Shown here in pieces: positions 24,248 to 31,260 of a stretch of 34,137 nt of DNA (position 1 is the first letter of the stretch; each line of letters begins with the position of its first letter). The position numbers were made by a program, and so were the translations under genes. The notes under the pieces were generated by a model that made no database searches, was not told the DNA's origin, and worked only from the letters and a program-made list of their open reading frames with translations. The stretch comes from JAKFYM01 sp964416595 (lineage in GTDB: Bacteria; Bdellovibrionota; UBA1018; CAIPTA01), in contig CAYQES010000030.1 in NCBI GenBank assembly GCA_964416595.1, positions 1 to 34,137 of the forward strand. The letters are read 5' to 3'.

Positions 24248-24268
24248 ATTTAATGCCAAGCATTAAAT
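24248..24268. promoter_or_regulatory. Perfect inverted repeat before cytochrome c gene
   Basis: ATTTAATGC (24248-24256) and GCATTAAAT (24260-24268) are a perfect 9-bp inverted repeat with a CAA loop, ending 9 nt before the ATG of the cytochrome gene. No T-run follows, so it is not a standard terminator for the preceding gene. The right arm contains TTAAAT (24263-24268), which could act as a -10 for a near-leaderless mRNA. An operator overlapping the promoter or an RNA hairpin near the start codon are both possible. Confidence 0.45.
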
Positions 24269-24277
24269 GCTTAAGTC

Positions 24278-24607
24278 ATGTTTACACTACTTCTTTTGGT
24301 TTTCACTTCTCCCGTGCAAGCGGTCACCACTTACGAGCCGGCTCAAACTGTTTTTGTGAATAAATGCTCCGAATGCCATGGTGATTTTGTCACTGTGCCT
24401 AGCTTTCGTTTCCTAAAAAACACGGCCTTCTTTTTTGATGTGCCTAATGGTGGAAAGCGGCAAAAAATGCCTCCTCGCATGGCTGGCATTCGCATTACGG
24501 AAGAAGAGGCTTTGGTTCTTAAGGCTTGGCTTCTGGAAGCGGCTCCCGATATGGACGGCAATCCTACGCTCAGTCCAGAGCAGCTCAGCATTATTTTTAA
24601 AAATTAA
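24278..24607 (+). CDS. Small exported monohaem cytochrome c-like protein
   Basis: A 109-residue protein with an N-terminal signal peptide, MFTLLLLVFTSPVQA, and a haem-attachment motif CSECH at 30-34, just after the predicted cleavage site. The stretch KMPPRMAGI supplies a likely axial methionine. The C-terminal helix pattern TEEEALVLKAWLLEAA is typical of class I c-type cytochromes. The mature form of about 94 residues would be a periplasmic electron carrier or redox partner. No partner oxidoreductase is adjacent. No Shine-Dalgarno is seen before the ATG. Confidence 0.82.
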   Translation: MFTLLLLVFTSPVQAVTTYEPAQTVFVNKCSECHGDFVTVPSFRFLKNTAFFFDVPNGGKRQKMPPRMAGIRITEEEALVLKAWLLEAAPDMDGNPTLSPEQLSIIFKN

Positions 24608-24659
24608 GTATAACTAGCTGTTTTTTATATACAATTTAACATTCTTGGCCATGGTCAAT

Positions 24660-24689
24660 TTGTTGACTCAATAAATCAATTATGATAAT
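24660..24689 (+). promoter_or_regulatory. Candidate sigma70-like promoter of rnc-era-der
   Basis: TTGTTG (24660-24665) and GATAAT (24684-24689) are separated by 18 nt, about 28 nt before the rnc start. A short inverted repeat, GTCAA (24654-24658) with TTGAC (24663-24667), overlaps the -35 and might be an operator. Unlike several neighbouring promoters, this one leaves room for a leader and a Shine-Dalgarno (AGAGG, 24706-24710). Confidence 0.45.
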
Positions 24690-24716
24690 TTCCCTCGAGT
24701 TTTCCAGAGGTTTTCC

Positions 24717-25424
24717 GTGCACGAGCTTGAAGCTAAACTCCAATACCAATTCAAAGACCCTGCAATTTTGCAGCTGGCTTTGTCGCATAAATCTCATGCC
24801 AATGAGGGCCGCAAAAAAGGCCAAACCAAAGCGGACTTTGTGTTGCTCCACAACGAACGCCTAGAGTTTTTGGGCGATTCGGTGCTTGGCCTCATCATCA
24901 CAGATTTATTGTGTGAGCGTTTTCCCCAGGCCGATGAGGGCCGGCTCTCCAAAATGCGCTCTTCCCTCGTAAAAGAAGAAACCCTGGCCCAACTTTCCCG
25001 TTCCATGGGCTTTGGCCAGTATATTCTCCTCGGCAAGGGAGAAGATAGCACCCAAGGCCGAGATAAGGATTCTATCCTTTCTTCCACCTACGAGGCGCTC
25101 CTCGGAGCCATCTACCTCGACGGTGGCTTTTCTGCGGCCTTCCATTCGGCTCGCACCCATTTCCATGAGCTTTTAGAAGCGGCCTATACCCTTGGCGCCC
25201 AACATGATACCAAGACGCAGCTCCAAGAAATCTGCCAGAGCCGGTTTCGCCGCTCCCCCATGTATAAGGTGGTGAGCGAGGCGGGGCCTGACCACGAAAA
25301 AGAGTTTGAGGTAATGGTGAGCATAGGTGAATTCGAAAGATACGGTAAAGGCCGCAATAAAAAAGAAGCCGAGCAGAATGCGGCTCGCTTTTTATTAGAA
25401 CATTTAGAAGCCAATCATGGGTGA
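24717..25424 (+). CDS. rnc: Ribonuclease III
   Basis: A 235-residue double-strand-specific endoribonuclease processing rRNA and mRNA. The catalytic signature is HNERLEFLGDSVLGLI. The second acidic site is in STYEALLGAIYLDGGF. The C-terminal dsRNA-binding domain runs from DTKTQLQEICQSRF to the NKKEAEQNAARFLLEHL helix. The start is GTG at 24717 with AGAGG (24706-24710) 6 nt upstream. Its last 8 nt overlap era, the order and coupling seen in many bacteria. Confidence 0.95.
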   Translation: MHELEAKLQYQFKDPAILQLALSHKSHANEGRKKGQTKADFVLLHNERLEFLGDSVLGLIITDLLCERFPQADEGRLSKMRSSLVKEETLAQLSRSMGFGQYILLGKGEDSTQGRDKDSILSSTYEALLGAIYLDGGFSAAFHSARTHFHELLEAAYTLGAQHDTKTQLQEICQSRFRRSPMYKVVSEAGPDHEKEFEVMVSIGEFERYGKGRNKKEAEQNAARFLLEHLEANHG

Positions 25425-26382
25425 GCCATCTTCTTTCCGCACAGGTTTTGTTGCGCTTTTAGGCCGCCCCAATGTGGGTAAAAGCACTTTATTAAATGCG
25501 CTCGTGGGCGAAAAGCTCGCGGCCGTTTCACCCAAGGCCCAAACCACCCGCCGGCGTTTTCGTGGTATCCGCACCGATGATGCATACCAAATGATTTTTG
25601 TGGATACTCCAGGTTTGCACCGGGCGCCGGAAGGAAAAAAGCTTAACGAGTATTGCGTGGCGGAAGCCTTGGATTCTTTGCAGGACGCCGATGTGTGGGT
25701 ATATGTGGTGGATGGTAGCCGCCCCTTCCAGCCAGAAAAAGAAGGCAGCGACGAGAATTTTATCTTGGAAACTTTGCGGGCTGGCCTCAAAAAACATTCT
25801 AAACCGCTCTATGTGCTCTTGAATAAAATGGACCTTTGGGAAAAAGGCGCTGCTAATTTTGCTGGGCAAAAGGAATTTACCTCTGGTTTAAAAGATCTTC
25901 CCGTAAAAGCCGTTTTCCCCATCTCTGCCAAATCCGGAAAAGGCCTTAACGAATTTTTGACTGCGATCCAAGCGGAATTACCCCTCGGCCCTGCGCTCTA
26001 TCCGGAAGATGAACTCACGGACCAAAATATGCGCACCATCGCCGGTGAGCTCATCCAAGAAACGCTCTTTTATGTTTTAGGAGAAGAGCTGCCTTATTCT
26101 TGCGCTGTGGAAGTAGAAAAATTTGTAGAACCCTCAGCACACCAACGCTTGCCAGAAATCCATGCGGCCATCCATGTGGAGCGGGATAGCCAAAAGCCCA
26201 TGCTGATTGGCAAGGGTGGCGCCAAAATCAAAGAGATTGGCCAAAACGCCCGGCAAGCTATCGAAAAACTCATGCACACCAAAGTGGTGCTGAAGCTTTT
26301 TGTAAAAGTAACTCCCAAGTGGACAAAAAATCCGGAAGAGTTAAAACGCTTAGGTTATATCGTGCCCGAGAAGCGAGCGTAG
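25417..26382 (+). CDS. era: GTPase Era
   Basis: A 321-residue Ras-like GTPase with a C-terminal KH domain that binds 16S rRNA during 30S maturation. The G-domain motifs are GRPNVGKST (G1), FVDTPGLH (G3), LNKMDL (G4) and ISAKSGKG (G5). The KH domain carries the GxxG loop in MLIGKGGAKIKEIG and the strand KVVLKLFVKVTPKW. Length is close to E. coli Era (301). It is translationally coupled to rnc (8-nt overlap) and followed 3 nt later by der. Confidence 0.96.
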   Translation: MGEPSSFRTGFVALLGRPNVGKSTLLNALVGEKLAAVSPKAQTTRRRFRGIRTDDAYQMIFVDTPGLHRAPEGKKLNEYCVAEALDSLQDADVWVYVVDGSRPFQPEKEGSDENFILETLRAGLKKHSKPLYVLLNKMDLWEKGAANFAGQKEFTSGLKDLPVKAVFPISAKSGKGLNEFLTAIQAELPLGPALYPEDELTDQNMRTIAGELIQETLFYVLGEELPYSCAVEVEKFVEPSAHQRLPEIHAAIHVERDSQKPMLIGKGGAKIKEIGQNARQAIEKLMHTKVVLKLFVKVTPKWTKNPEELKRLGYIVPEKRA

Positions 26383-26385
26383 CCC

Positions 26386-27801
26386 ATGGAATCTAAAAAA
26401 TCTCTTATCTCCTTAGTAGGCCGCCCCAACGTGGGCAAGAGTTCGCTTTTCAATGCTTTGCTAAAAAAGAAGCAGGCCCTGGTGATGGATTTTGAGGGTG
26501 TTACTCGGGATCGCCGTTTCGGTACCGTGGCCGTAGAAGCCTTGCAAAATAAAGTGGTGAAGGTTTGCGATACGGGCGGTTGGATGCCCGAAGCCTGGCG
26601 CAAAAGCCGGGATGATGCCGAGATGCTGCAAAATATCGAAATCCAAATTAAAAAAGCCCTGTTAGACAGCGCCGTGATTGTGGTGGTGATGGACATTCGC
26701 CAAGGCGTTACTTCGCTCGACGAAGAAATCGTAGGTCACATCCGCCGTTTGGGAATTCCTTTTGTGATCGCCGCCAATAAAGCGGATGTGTTTCAACAAA
26801 CGTTTCAAATGAGCGAGTTTTACACCCTGGGCGCCGAAGAAGTGATCCCCGTGAGTGCCGAGCATAAATTGGGCCTCGAGGATTTCTGGCTCAAAATCGC
26901 TCACTACTTACCGGAAATTTCCTCAGAGCAAGTGATCGACGATAGCGTTTACAAAGTTTGTATCGTGGGCCGCCCTAATGTGGGCAAAAGTTCGCTTCTC
27001 AATCGTTTAGTGGGAGAAGAACGATCCGTAGCCAGTTCTCTACCAGGCACCACCACGGATTCCGTGGACGTAGAAGTAGAGCGCGCAGGCCACCGCTTTT
27101 TATTGATCGATACGGCCGGGATTCGCCGCCACGCTAAACGTAAAGACGACGTGGAAGATCTTGCCGTCATGTATGCGAGGAGAAATTTAGAAAACGCGGA
27201 TTTGGCCTTTTTCATGATTGATTGTGAAGAGGGCATCACCTCCCAAGATTCTCGCATCGCCACTTTGGTGGAGGAATCGGGTTGTGCTTGCATTGTGCTC
27301 GCGAATAAATGGGATAAAGCTCCTCAGCATGTGAAATCCGAAGCGGGTGAGGGAGTAAAAAAGTTTCGGGAAGTGATGGAAAAGGCCTGGCCCTTTTTGG
27401 AGTTTGCTCCCTTGGTGGGCATTTCTGTGGAGCGTGGAAAAGTATATGGAGCCCGGGAGGGATCCGACGCTTTGGAGCCCGAAGGCCCCTGGCGTTTACC
27501 CGCGCACTTAGAAGATCTTTGGGATTTTGCTTTGGATATTTTAGAGGCCCGTAAACGCAGCGTGAGCCCAGAGGAGTTAAAGGAAGTAGTGGCCGAGGCC
27601 TTTGCCGTGGGCCCCAATTGGATTGATTCATTGGGGGAGTTTCGGCATATCCATCAGGTGGGCCATCGCCCCCCTCAGTTTTTAGCCTACGTAAAGGACG
27701 CTAATGCTGTACCTGAAGCTTTACGTCGTTATCTCAAGCGCGCCATGCGAGAACGCTATGGCTTCCGAGGCAACCCTATCCGTTGGGTATTCCGCCACTA
27801 A
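26386..27801 (+). CDS. der: GTPase Der (EngA)
   Basis: A 471-residue protein with two tandem G domains and a C-terminal KH-like domain, needed for 50S assembly. G domain 1 has GRPNVGKSS, CDTGGW and NKAD. G domain 2 has GRPNVGKSS, IDTAGIRR and NKWD. The C-terminal part contains HRPPQFLAYV and YLKRAMRERYGFRGNPI. Insertions in the second domain (an acidic and charged loop around VYGAREGSDALEPEGPW) make it slightly longer than E. coli Der in that area. It is third in the rnc-era-der unit, which ends at the terminator just downstream. Confidence 0.96.
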   Translation: MESKKSLISLVGRPNVGKSSLFNALLKKKQALVMDFEGVTRDRRFGTVAVEALQNKVVKVCDTGGWMPEAWRKSRDDAEMLQNIEIQIKKALLDSAVIVVVMDIRQGVTSLDEEIVGHIRRLGIPFVIAANKADVFQQTFQMSEFYTLGAEEVIPVSAEHKLGLEDFWLKIAHYLPEISSEQVIDDSVYKVCIVGRPNVGKSSLLNRLVGEERSVASSLPGTTTDSVDVEVERAGHRFLLIDTAGIRRHAKRKDDVEDLAVMYARRNLENADLAFFMIDCEEGITSQDSRIATLVEESGCACIVLANKWDKAPQHVKSEAGEGVKKFREVMEKAWPFLEFAPLVGISVERGKVYGAREGSDALEPEGPWRLPAHLEDLWDFALDILEARKRSVSPEELKEVVAEAFAVGPNWIDSLGEFRHIHQVGHRPPQFLAYVKDANAVPEALRRYLKRAMRERYGFRGNPIRWVFRH

Positions 27802-27818
27802 ATAACGCTTTGCTATAT

Positions 27819-27828
27819 CCGATATCGG
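27819..27828. repeat. 10-bp palindrome after der
   Basis: CCGATATCGG is a perfect palindrome about 18 bp after the der stop codon and upstream of the candidate terminator. It might be a protein-binding site; no second copy was noticed nearby. Confidence 0.25.
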
Positions 27829-27853
27829 TTTCTTGAGCTCAGGTTCGCACGGT

Positions 27854-27883
27854 CTGTGCGGGGCGCATACAGCAATTTTTTTT
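27854..27883 (+). terminator. Intrinsic terminator of rnc-era-der
   Basis: CTGTGCG (27854-27860) can pair with CGC-AT-ACAG (27864-27872, AT bulged) around a GGG loop, and eight consecutive T residues (27876-27883) follow within 3 nt. An alternative 5-bp stem, CGCAC/GTGCG (27846-27860), overlaps it. Position after der and before the next promoter supports a factor-independent terminator. Confidence 0.55.
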
Positions 27884-27899
27884 AAGTTCGCAGGCCCGC

Positions 27900-27928
27900 T
27901 TGAGCCCGGGGATTTCTCGCCTTACCAT
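27900..27928 (+). promoter_or_regulatory. Candidate promoter of the lipoprotein operon
   Basis: TTGAGC (27900-27905) and TACCAT (27923-27928) have an ideal 17-nt spacer, each matching four of six sigma70 consensus bases. The predicted start leaves a leader of about 25 nt that contains a GGGGG tract before the ATG at 27960. Confidence 0.45.
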
Positions 27929-27959
27929 GGAAAGTGCCATTAAGAAAAACGGGGGTTTC

Positions 27960-28553
27960 ATGAAGAAGATTGTAGTTCTAGCTTTTGCTTGCGTTGCTTT
28001 GAGCGGATGCGGCCCAAAAACATTCACTGACGGCGCTTACGATGATCCAAATCGCGTGGAGCTCTTGGACGATAAATTCAACGAAGCGGATATGCAACAG
28101 ATGGCGGAAGCCGTAGTGGACGCGATCTTGAAGTGCCCCGATATCGTGGAAGCCAAAGGCCGCCCCACCATCGCCGTTTCCAAAGTGGCTAACCGCACGG
28201 AAGAATTCATGGATTTAGACTCTCTCACAGAAAAAATTCGCACCCAACTCACCAAGAGCCGTAAAGTGCGCTTTATCGATCGGGGCGGGAGGGCCGAGAT
28301 CGACGAGGAAGTGGAATACGGTAAAACCGGACGCGTTTCCCGGGAATCCGCCAAACAAACCGGCAAGCAGATCGGCGTGGATTATTTATTGAAAGGCGCC
28401 CTTGCCACCAACATCCAGCAAGTGGGTAACGATAAATTGATCTACTACAAACTCACTATGGAGCTCACCAACGTGGAAACTTCCGCCGTGGATTGCATCG
28501 AAGAAAAAGAAGTACGTAAGAAGTACCGCAAAAAATCTGTTGGTATGTTCTAA
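27960..28553 (+). CDS. LpoB-like lipoprotein (penicillin-binding protein activator family)
   Basis: A 197-residue lipoprotein. The signal peptide MKKIVVLAFACVALSGC ends in the lipobox LSGC, so the mature N-terminal Cys is C17; there is no Asp at +2 (GPK follows), consistent with outer-membrane sorting under the E. coli rule. The body resembles the LpoB/COG3417 domain: PTIAVSKVANRTEEFMDLDSL, then TQLTKSRKVRFIDR, GVDYLLKGALATNIQ and KLTMELTNVETS. In E. coli LpoB activates the peptidoglycan synthase PBP1b from the outer membrane. Function here is by family only. The frame is open further upstream, but the lipobox fixes the start. Confidence 0.82.
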   Translation: MKKIVVLAFACVALSGCGPKTFTDGAYDDPNRVELLDDKFNEADMQQMAEAVVDAILKCPDIVEAKGRPTIAVSKVANRTEEFMDLDSLTEKIRTQLTKSRKVRFIDRGGRAEIDEEVEYGKTGRVSRESAKQTGKQIGVDYLLKGALATNIQQVGNDKLIYYKLTMELTNVETSAVDCIEEKEVRKKYRKKSVGMF

Positions 28554-28563
28554 GGAGTAATAG

Positions 28564-29799
28564 ATGGGAGGGCTTTGGATCATCGGGTTCGCCCTCCTTT
28601 TCACTTCCTGTGCGGGCTACAATTCCGCCACAAGAAAAGGTTTTAACGCCTTTGAAGCCCGAGATTTCACCACGGCCGAAGCTGTGTATTCCCCCGGCGC
28701 CGACCAAGACAGCAAAGACCAATTAGTTTATCTCTTCGACCGAGGCACCGTGCGCTACACCGCGGGCCAATACGAAATGAGCATCAAGGATTTCCTCCTG
28801 GCAGATCGCCTTTCGGAAATCAAAGACTACACCGCCATCGGCACCGAGATCGCCAGCGTTTTCGTGAATGATCAAATCAGTCAATACAAGGGCGAAGAGT
28901 TTGAGCATGTGATCACTTCAGTTTATTTAGCCTTAAACTTTGCGGCCATGGGCAAAGACGAAGAAGCTGCCGTGGCCGCCCGGCAAGTGAATCGAAAATT
29001 GGAACGATTGCGGGACGAAGGCAAGCGCCAGTATCACCTGAACGCTTTTGCTCAGTACCTAGCGGGGCTTTTATTCGAGCGCCAAAAAAACTGGAACTTT
29101 GCCTACGTGGACTACAAAAAAACCCTGCAGCTTGCGCCCCATTTTTCCCGGATAAAAATGGACCTCGTACGCGGCGCTTTGTGGGTGGATTCTTCTTCGG
29201 ATTTGCACAAATGGCGAAAAACTTTGGGTGTGAGTGATGAGGATGTAAAAGAAGCCAGACGAGAAATGAAACAAACCGGTGGCATTGTGCTTTTGTATCA
29301 GAACGGTTTTGCGCCCGAGAAGGTGCCTCACCATGCTTGGCATGAACTGCCTGAGTACCGCACGCGTTTCAACAGGCACCGAGCCGCCCGTTTGTATCTA
29401 AACGGCGCGGAAGTAGCCCGCACGGAACTTTTGTTCGATGTGGAACAGGCTGCTATCGAAAATTTGAATCAGAAATATGCGGGTTATATTGCCAAAAGAA
29501 TCGCCGGTGTGGCGGCCCGAGAAGTACTAGGCCATGAGTTAGATAAACAAAAACAGGGATTAGGAAGCCTCGTAAAAATTGCTATGTATGCTGCTAGCCA
29601 AGCGGATTTAAGGGCCTGGAGCACCTTGCCTAAAGATTTTCAGGCAGCCAGGGTGCAGGTGGCTCCGGGAAAATACCAGGCTAGTATTCGGCTGGAAGAT
29701 AATAACGGTGAGTTGAGTGAAGAGCGGAGTTTGGGCGAAGTAGAAATCAAGCGGCCGGCAGAGATAGCGTTGCTGAATTATCGATCGTTGAATGATTAG
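28564..29799 (+). CDS. TPR-containing lipoprotein, COG3014-like
   Basis: A 411-residue protein starting MGGLWIIGFALLFTSC, a short signal peptide with a lipobox-like FTSC. Residues 20-210 form helical TPR-like repeats (FNAFEARDFTTAEAVY, VYLALNFAAMGKDEEAAVAA, WNFAYVDYKKTLQLAP). The C-terminal part has a beta-rich region and a helical block (AIENLNQKYAGYIAKRIAGVAAREVLG), then PGKYQASIRLEDNNG. The layout recalls COG3014-type proteins that are often encoded next to LpoB homologues. It lies 10 nt after the LpoB-like gene with AAGGAG before the ATG, so the two are an operon and probably act together at the envelope. The exact role is unknown. Confidence 0.75.
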   Translation: MGGLWIIGFALLFTSCAGYNSATRKGFNAFEARDFTTAEAVYSPGADQDSKDQLVYLFDRGTVRYTAGQYEMSIKDFLLADRLSEIKDYTAIGTEIASVFVNDQISQYKGEEFEHVITSVYLALNFAAMGKDEEAAVAARQVNRKLERLRDEGKRQYHLNAFAQYLAGLLFERQKNWNFAYVDYKKTLQLAPHFSRIKMDLVRGALWVDSSSDLHKWRKTLGVSDEDVKEARREMKQTGGIVLLYQNGFAPEKVPHHAWHELPEYRTRFNRHRAARLYLNGAEVARTELLFDVEQAAIENLNQKYAGYIAKRIAGVAAREVLGHELDKQKQGLGSLVKIAMYAASQADLRAWSTLPKDFQAARVQVAPGKYQASIRLEDNNGELSEERSLGEVEIKRPAEIALLNYRSLND

Positions 29800-29947
29800 A
29801 TTGTGCGGCGTCGTGATTTTTTATCGGATAAGAAAGCCATTAGCACTTCAAACCCCTGACATTTTTGTGCCCTGCGAAGCCTAGGCGAAAGTATTCTTGC
29901 GACCTCACAAAGCAGCAGTGGGAGCTTATCAAAATCAGGAGCTCACG

Positions 29948-30406
29948 TCAGAGAAGAGTTTCGTGAAGATTTTTCACCCTGCACTCTCCTTCGAAAAGAT
30001 CATTTATATCACGGCCAGCGATCATAACTGTGGCCATCCTCGATTCGGGCGTCTCCACCATAATAGAAACTTTGTATCCAGAGTCTTCTAGGTAAGACAA
30101 ATAAAACTGTCGCCCTGTAAAGATCGTTGTTTTATCGGGAGTGTCCTTACACTCACCAAAAATTTCTTCCAAGAAGAGCTGGGAAAACTTAGCGTTGAAA
30201 GGAATTTTTTTTAGCGGTCGGGCAGAGCAAAGATTATAATCTTGCTCGTCATGCACTAGCGGTTGTAAGTCGCGAAACTGTATGGAGTCTAAGGATAAGG
30301 AAAATGTCTGACCGAACACTTCACAGACAATCAGGCTCGGCTGACCGACAAACGCATAGCCAGAAGAGGAAATCAGCAAGCTGGCTAAGATCAATAAATA
30401 TTTCAT
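29948..30406 (-). CDS. Small secreted Cys protein, paralogue A
   Basis: A 152-residue orphan protein with signal peptide MKYLLILASLLISSSGYA followed by FVGQPSLIVCEVFGQ. The mature part has four cysteines (IVC, LCSA, GEC twice), likely two disulfides. It is clearly paralogous to the gene at 30471-30905: both share AFVGQP, C-x-VFGQ, IQF-x2-L, CSA, E-x-P-x2-R-x-A and a last Cys near the C-terminus. The start codon is one base from an assembly gap, so the leader and true start cannot be verified. Probably a periplasmic or secreted protein; function unknown. Confidence 0.7.
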   Translation of the reverse strand: MKYLLILASLLISSSGYAFVGQPSLIVCEVFGQTFSLSLDSIQFRDLQPLVHDEQDYNLCSARPLKKIPFNAKFSQLFLEEIFGECKDTPDKTTIFTGRQFYLSYLEDSGYKVSIMVETPESRMATVMIAGRDINDLFEGECRVKNLHETLL

Positions 30407-30407
30407 T

Positions 30408-30417
30408 NNNNNNNNNN
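30408..30417. other. Assembly gap (10 N)
   Basis: Ten undetermined bases lie immediately upstream of paralogue A. The 14-mer ATAAATATTTCATT occurs on both sides (30394-30407 and 30451-30464), so the true distance and the sequence to 30465 may be wrong. On the minus strand the second copy would encode MKYL and then a stop, a truncated duplicate of the start of paralogue A. Confidence 0.97.
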
Positions 30418-30470
30418 TATTAGAAATAATAAATATGAATGTTTATTTTCATAAATATTTCATTTAATCC

Positions 30471-30905
30471 TCAGAATAGTTCCGTTACAAGGCATTGCTC
30501 CCACATAAACCCCGCCTGATCATCGTCACTAATTACTTTTGCTGTACGGTGTATCGGGCTTTCCATTTCTAATAAAAAGGACTTAGTAGATCCTTGAGAG
30601 AATAAAAGGCTGACCTTGTTTCCATTTGCTTCCCACGAGCCATCATCACGACTCACGCAGCCTACACCAAGTACTTCTAATATGAGCTGAGGATTCTCCT
30701 CATTCATCGGAATCGGTGTTTTAGCCTCCGCACTGCACCGGCCCGGAGCAACTGGTTTCAAATTCGTAAGCTGGGAAAATTGAATGTTGCGGGAAATGTG
30801 AAATTCCAGATTTTGCCCAAATACTGGGCACGCCACCATTTTGGGCTGGCCCACAAAGGCGTGTGCGGTAACCGCAAACAGTCCCCATGCTAAAAATAAA
30901 AGCAT
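30471..30905 (-). CDS. Small secreted Cys protein, paralogue B
   Basis: A 144-residue orphan with signal peptide MLLFLAWGLFAVTAHA and mature start FVGQPKMVACPVFGQ. Four cysteines align with those of paralogue A (VAC, RCSA, VGC, EQC). The start is set at ATG 30903-30905 because AGGAGGG lies just upstream at the right spacing and the signal peptide begins there; a longer frame to 30962 adds a polar stretch before it and is unlikely. It lies upstream of paralogue A on the same strand, so the two probably arose by tandem duplication and may be co-transcribed across the gap. Confidence 0.75.
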   Translation of the reverse strand: MLLFLAWGLFAVTAHAFVGQPKMVACPVFGQNLEFHISRNIQFSQLTNLKPVAPGRCSAEAKTPIPMNEENPQLILEVLGVGCVSRDDGSWEANGNKVSLLFSQGSTKSFLLEMESPIHRTAKVISDDDQAGFMWEQCLVTELF

Positions 30906-31260
30906 TTGCCCTCCTGCAGCACCCTTAAAATCTATCATAATCAACTTCAATTTTATGAACAATCAAAACGTAGCTAACTAAAAAATCGTTAAGATTATGC
31001 TGATCAAAACTGTGCACGAAGAATCTACCGGGGGATTTTTTTCGCAAATTTCTAGGGCGTAAGGGGTGTGCTGCCTCTCGATGGATATGTTCCGGTTGTA
31101 GTCCAAGCGCCGAATGGCCAATCGGCTGTTCAGAAAAGATGGCACGGCTGTTACTCATTAGGGGGCCAGTCTGAACTCACCATCAACTTGAAAATGTTGC
31201 ACTGCATTATTTTCTGTGATAGTAATTCAGCAAACATTAAATATAACAATGGAGGATAGG
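30906..31260. other. 355-bp divergent intergenic region
   Basis: No gene is convincing here. Short open frames (for example 30925-31158 minus and 31068-31259 plus) overlap each other, lack ribosome-binding sites and have His/Pro/Arg-rich translations typical of chance frames. The region holds the divergent promoters of paralogue B and of the secreted gene at 31261. A near-perfect 18-bp palindrome lies at 31109-31126. GGAGG at 31251-31255 is the Shine-Dalgarno of the gene at 31261. The left part is AT-rich and the middle more GC-rich, which hints at a decayed gene or a structured leader. Confidence 0.5.
31109..31126. repeat. Near-perfect 18-bp palindrome
   Basis: The order is GCCGA, A, TGGCCA, A, TCGGC. 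The outer 5-bp arms and the central 6-bp palindrome are perfectly symmetric, and only the two flanking A residues break symmetry. It lies between two divergent secreted-protein genes and may be an operator or an RNA hairpin. Confidence 0.35.

Noticed and set aside
29800..29947. Possible terminator after the TPR lipoprotein (T-run near 29819)
   Set aside because: The GC-rich bases before the T-run do not form a convincing stem of more than three pairs.
30925..31158. 77-codon minus-strand open frame upstream of paralogue B
   Set aside because: No Shine-Dalgarno, His/Pro/Arg-rich chance-like composition, and it overlaps an opposing short frame; treated as non-coding.
31068..31259. 63-codon plus-strand open frame before the gene at 31261
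   Set aside because: No ribosome-binding site, no recognisable features, and it covers the promoter and leader region of the next gene.
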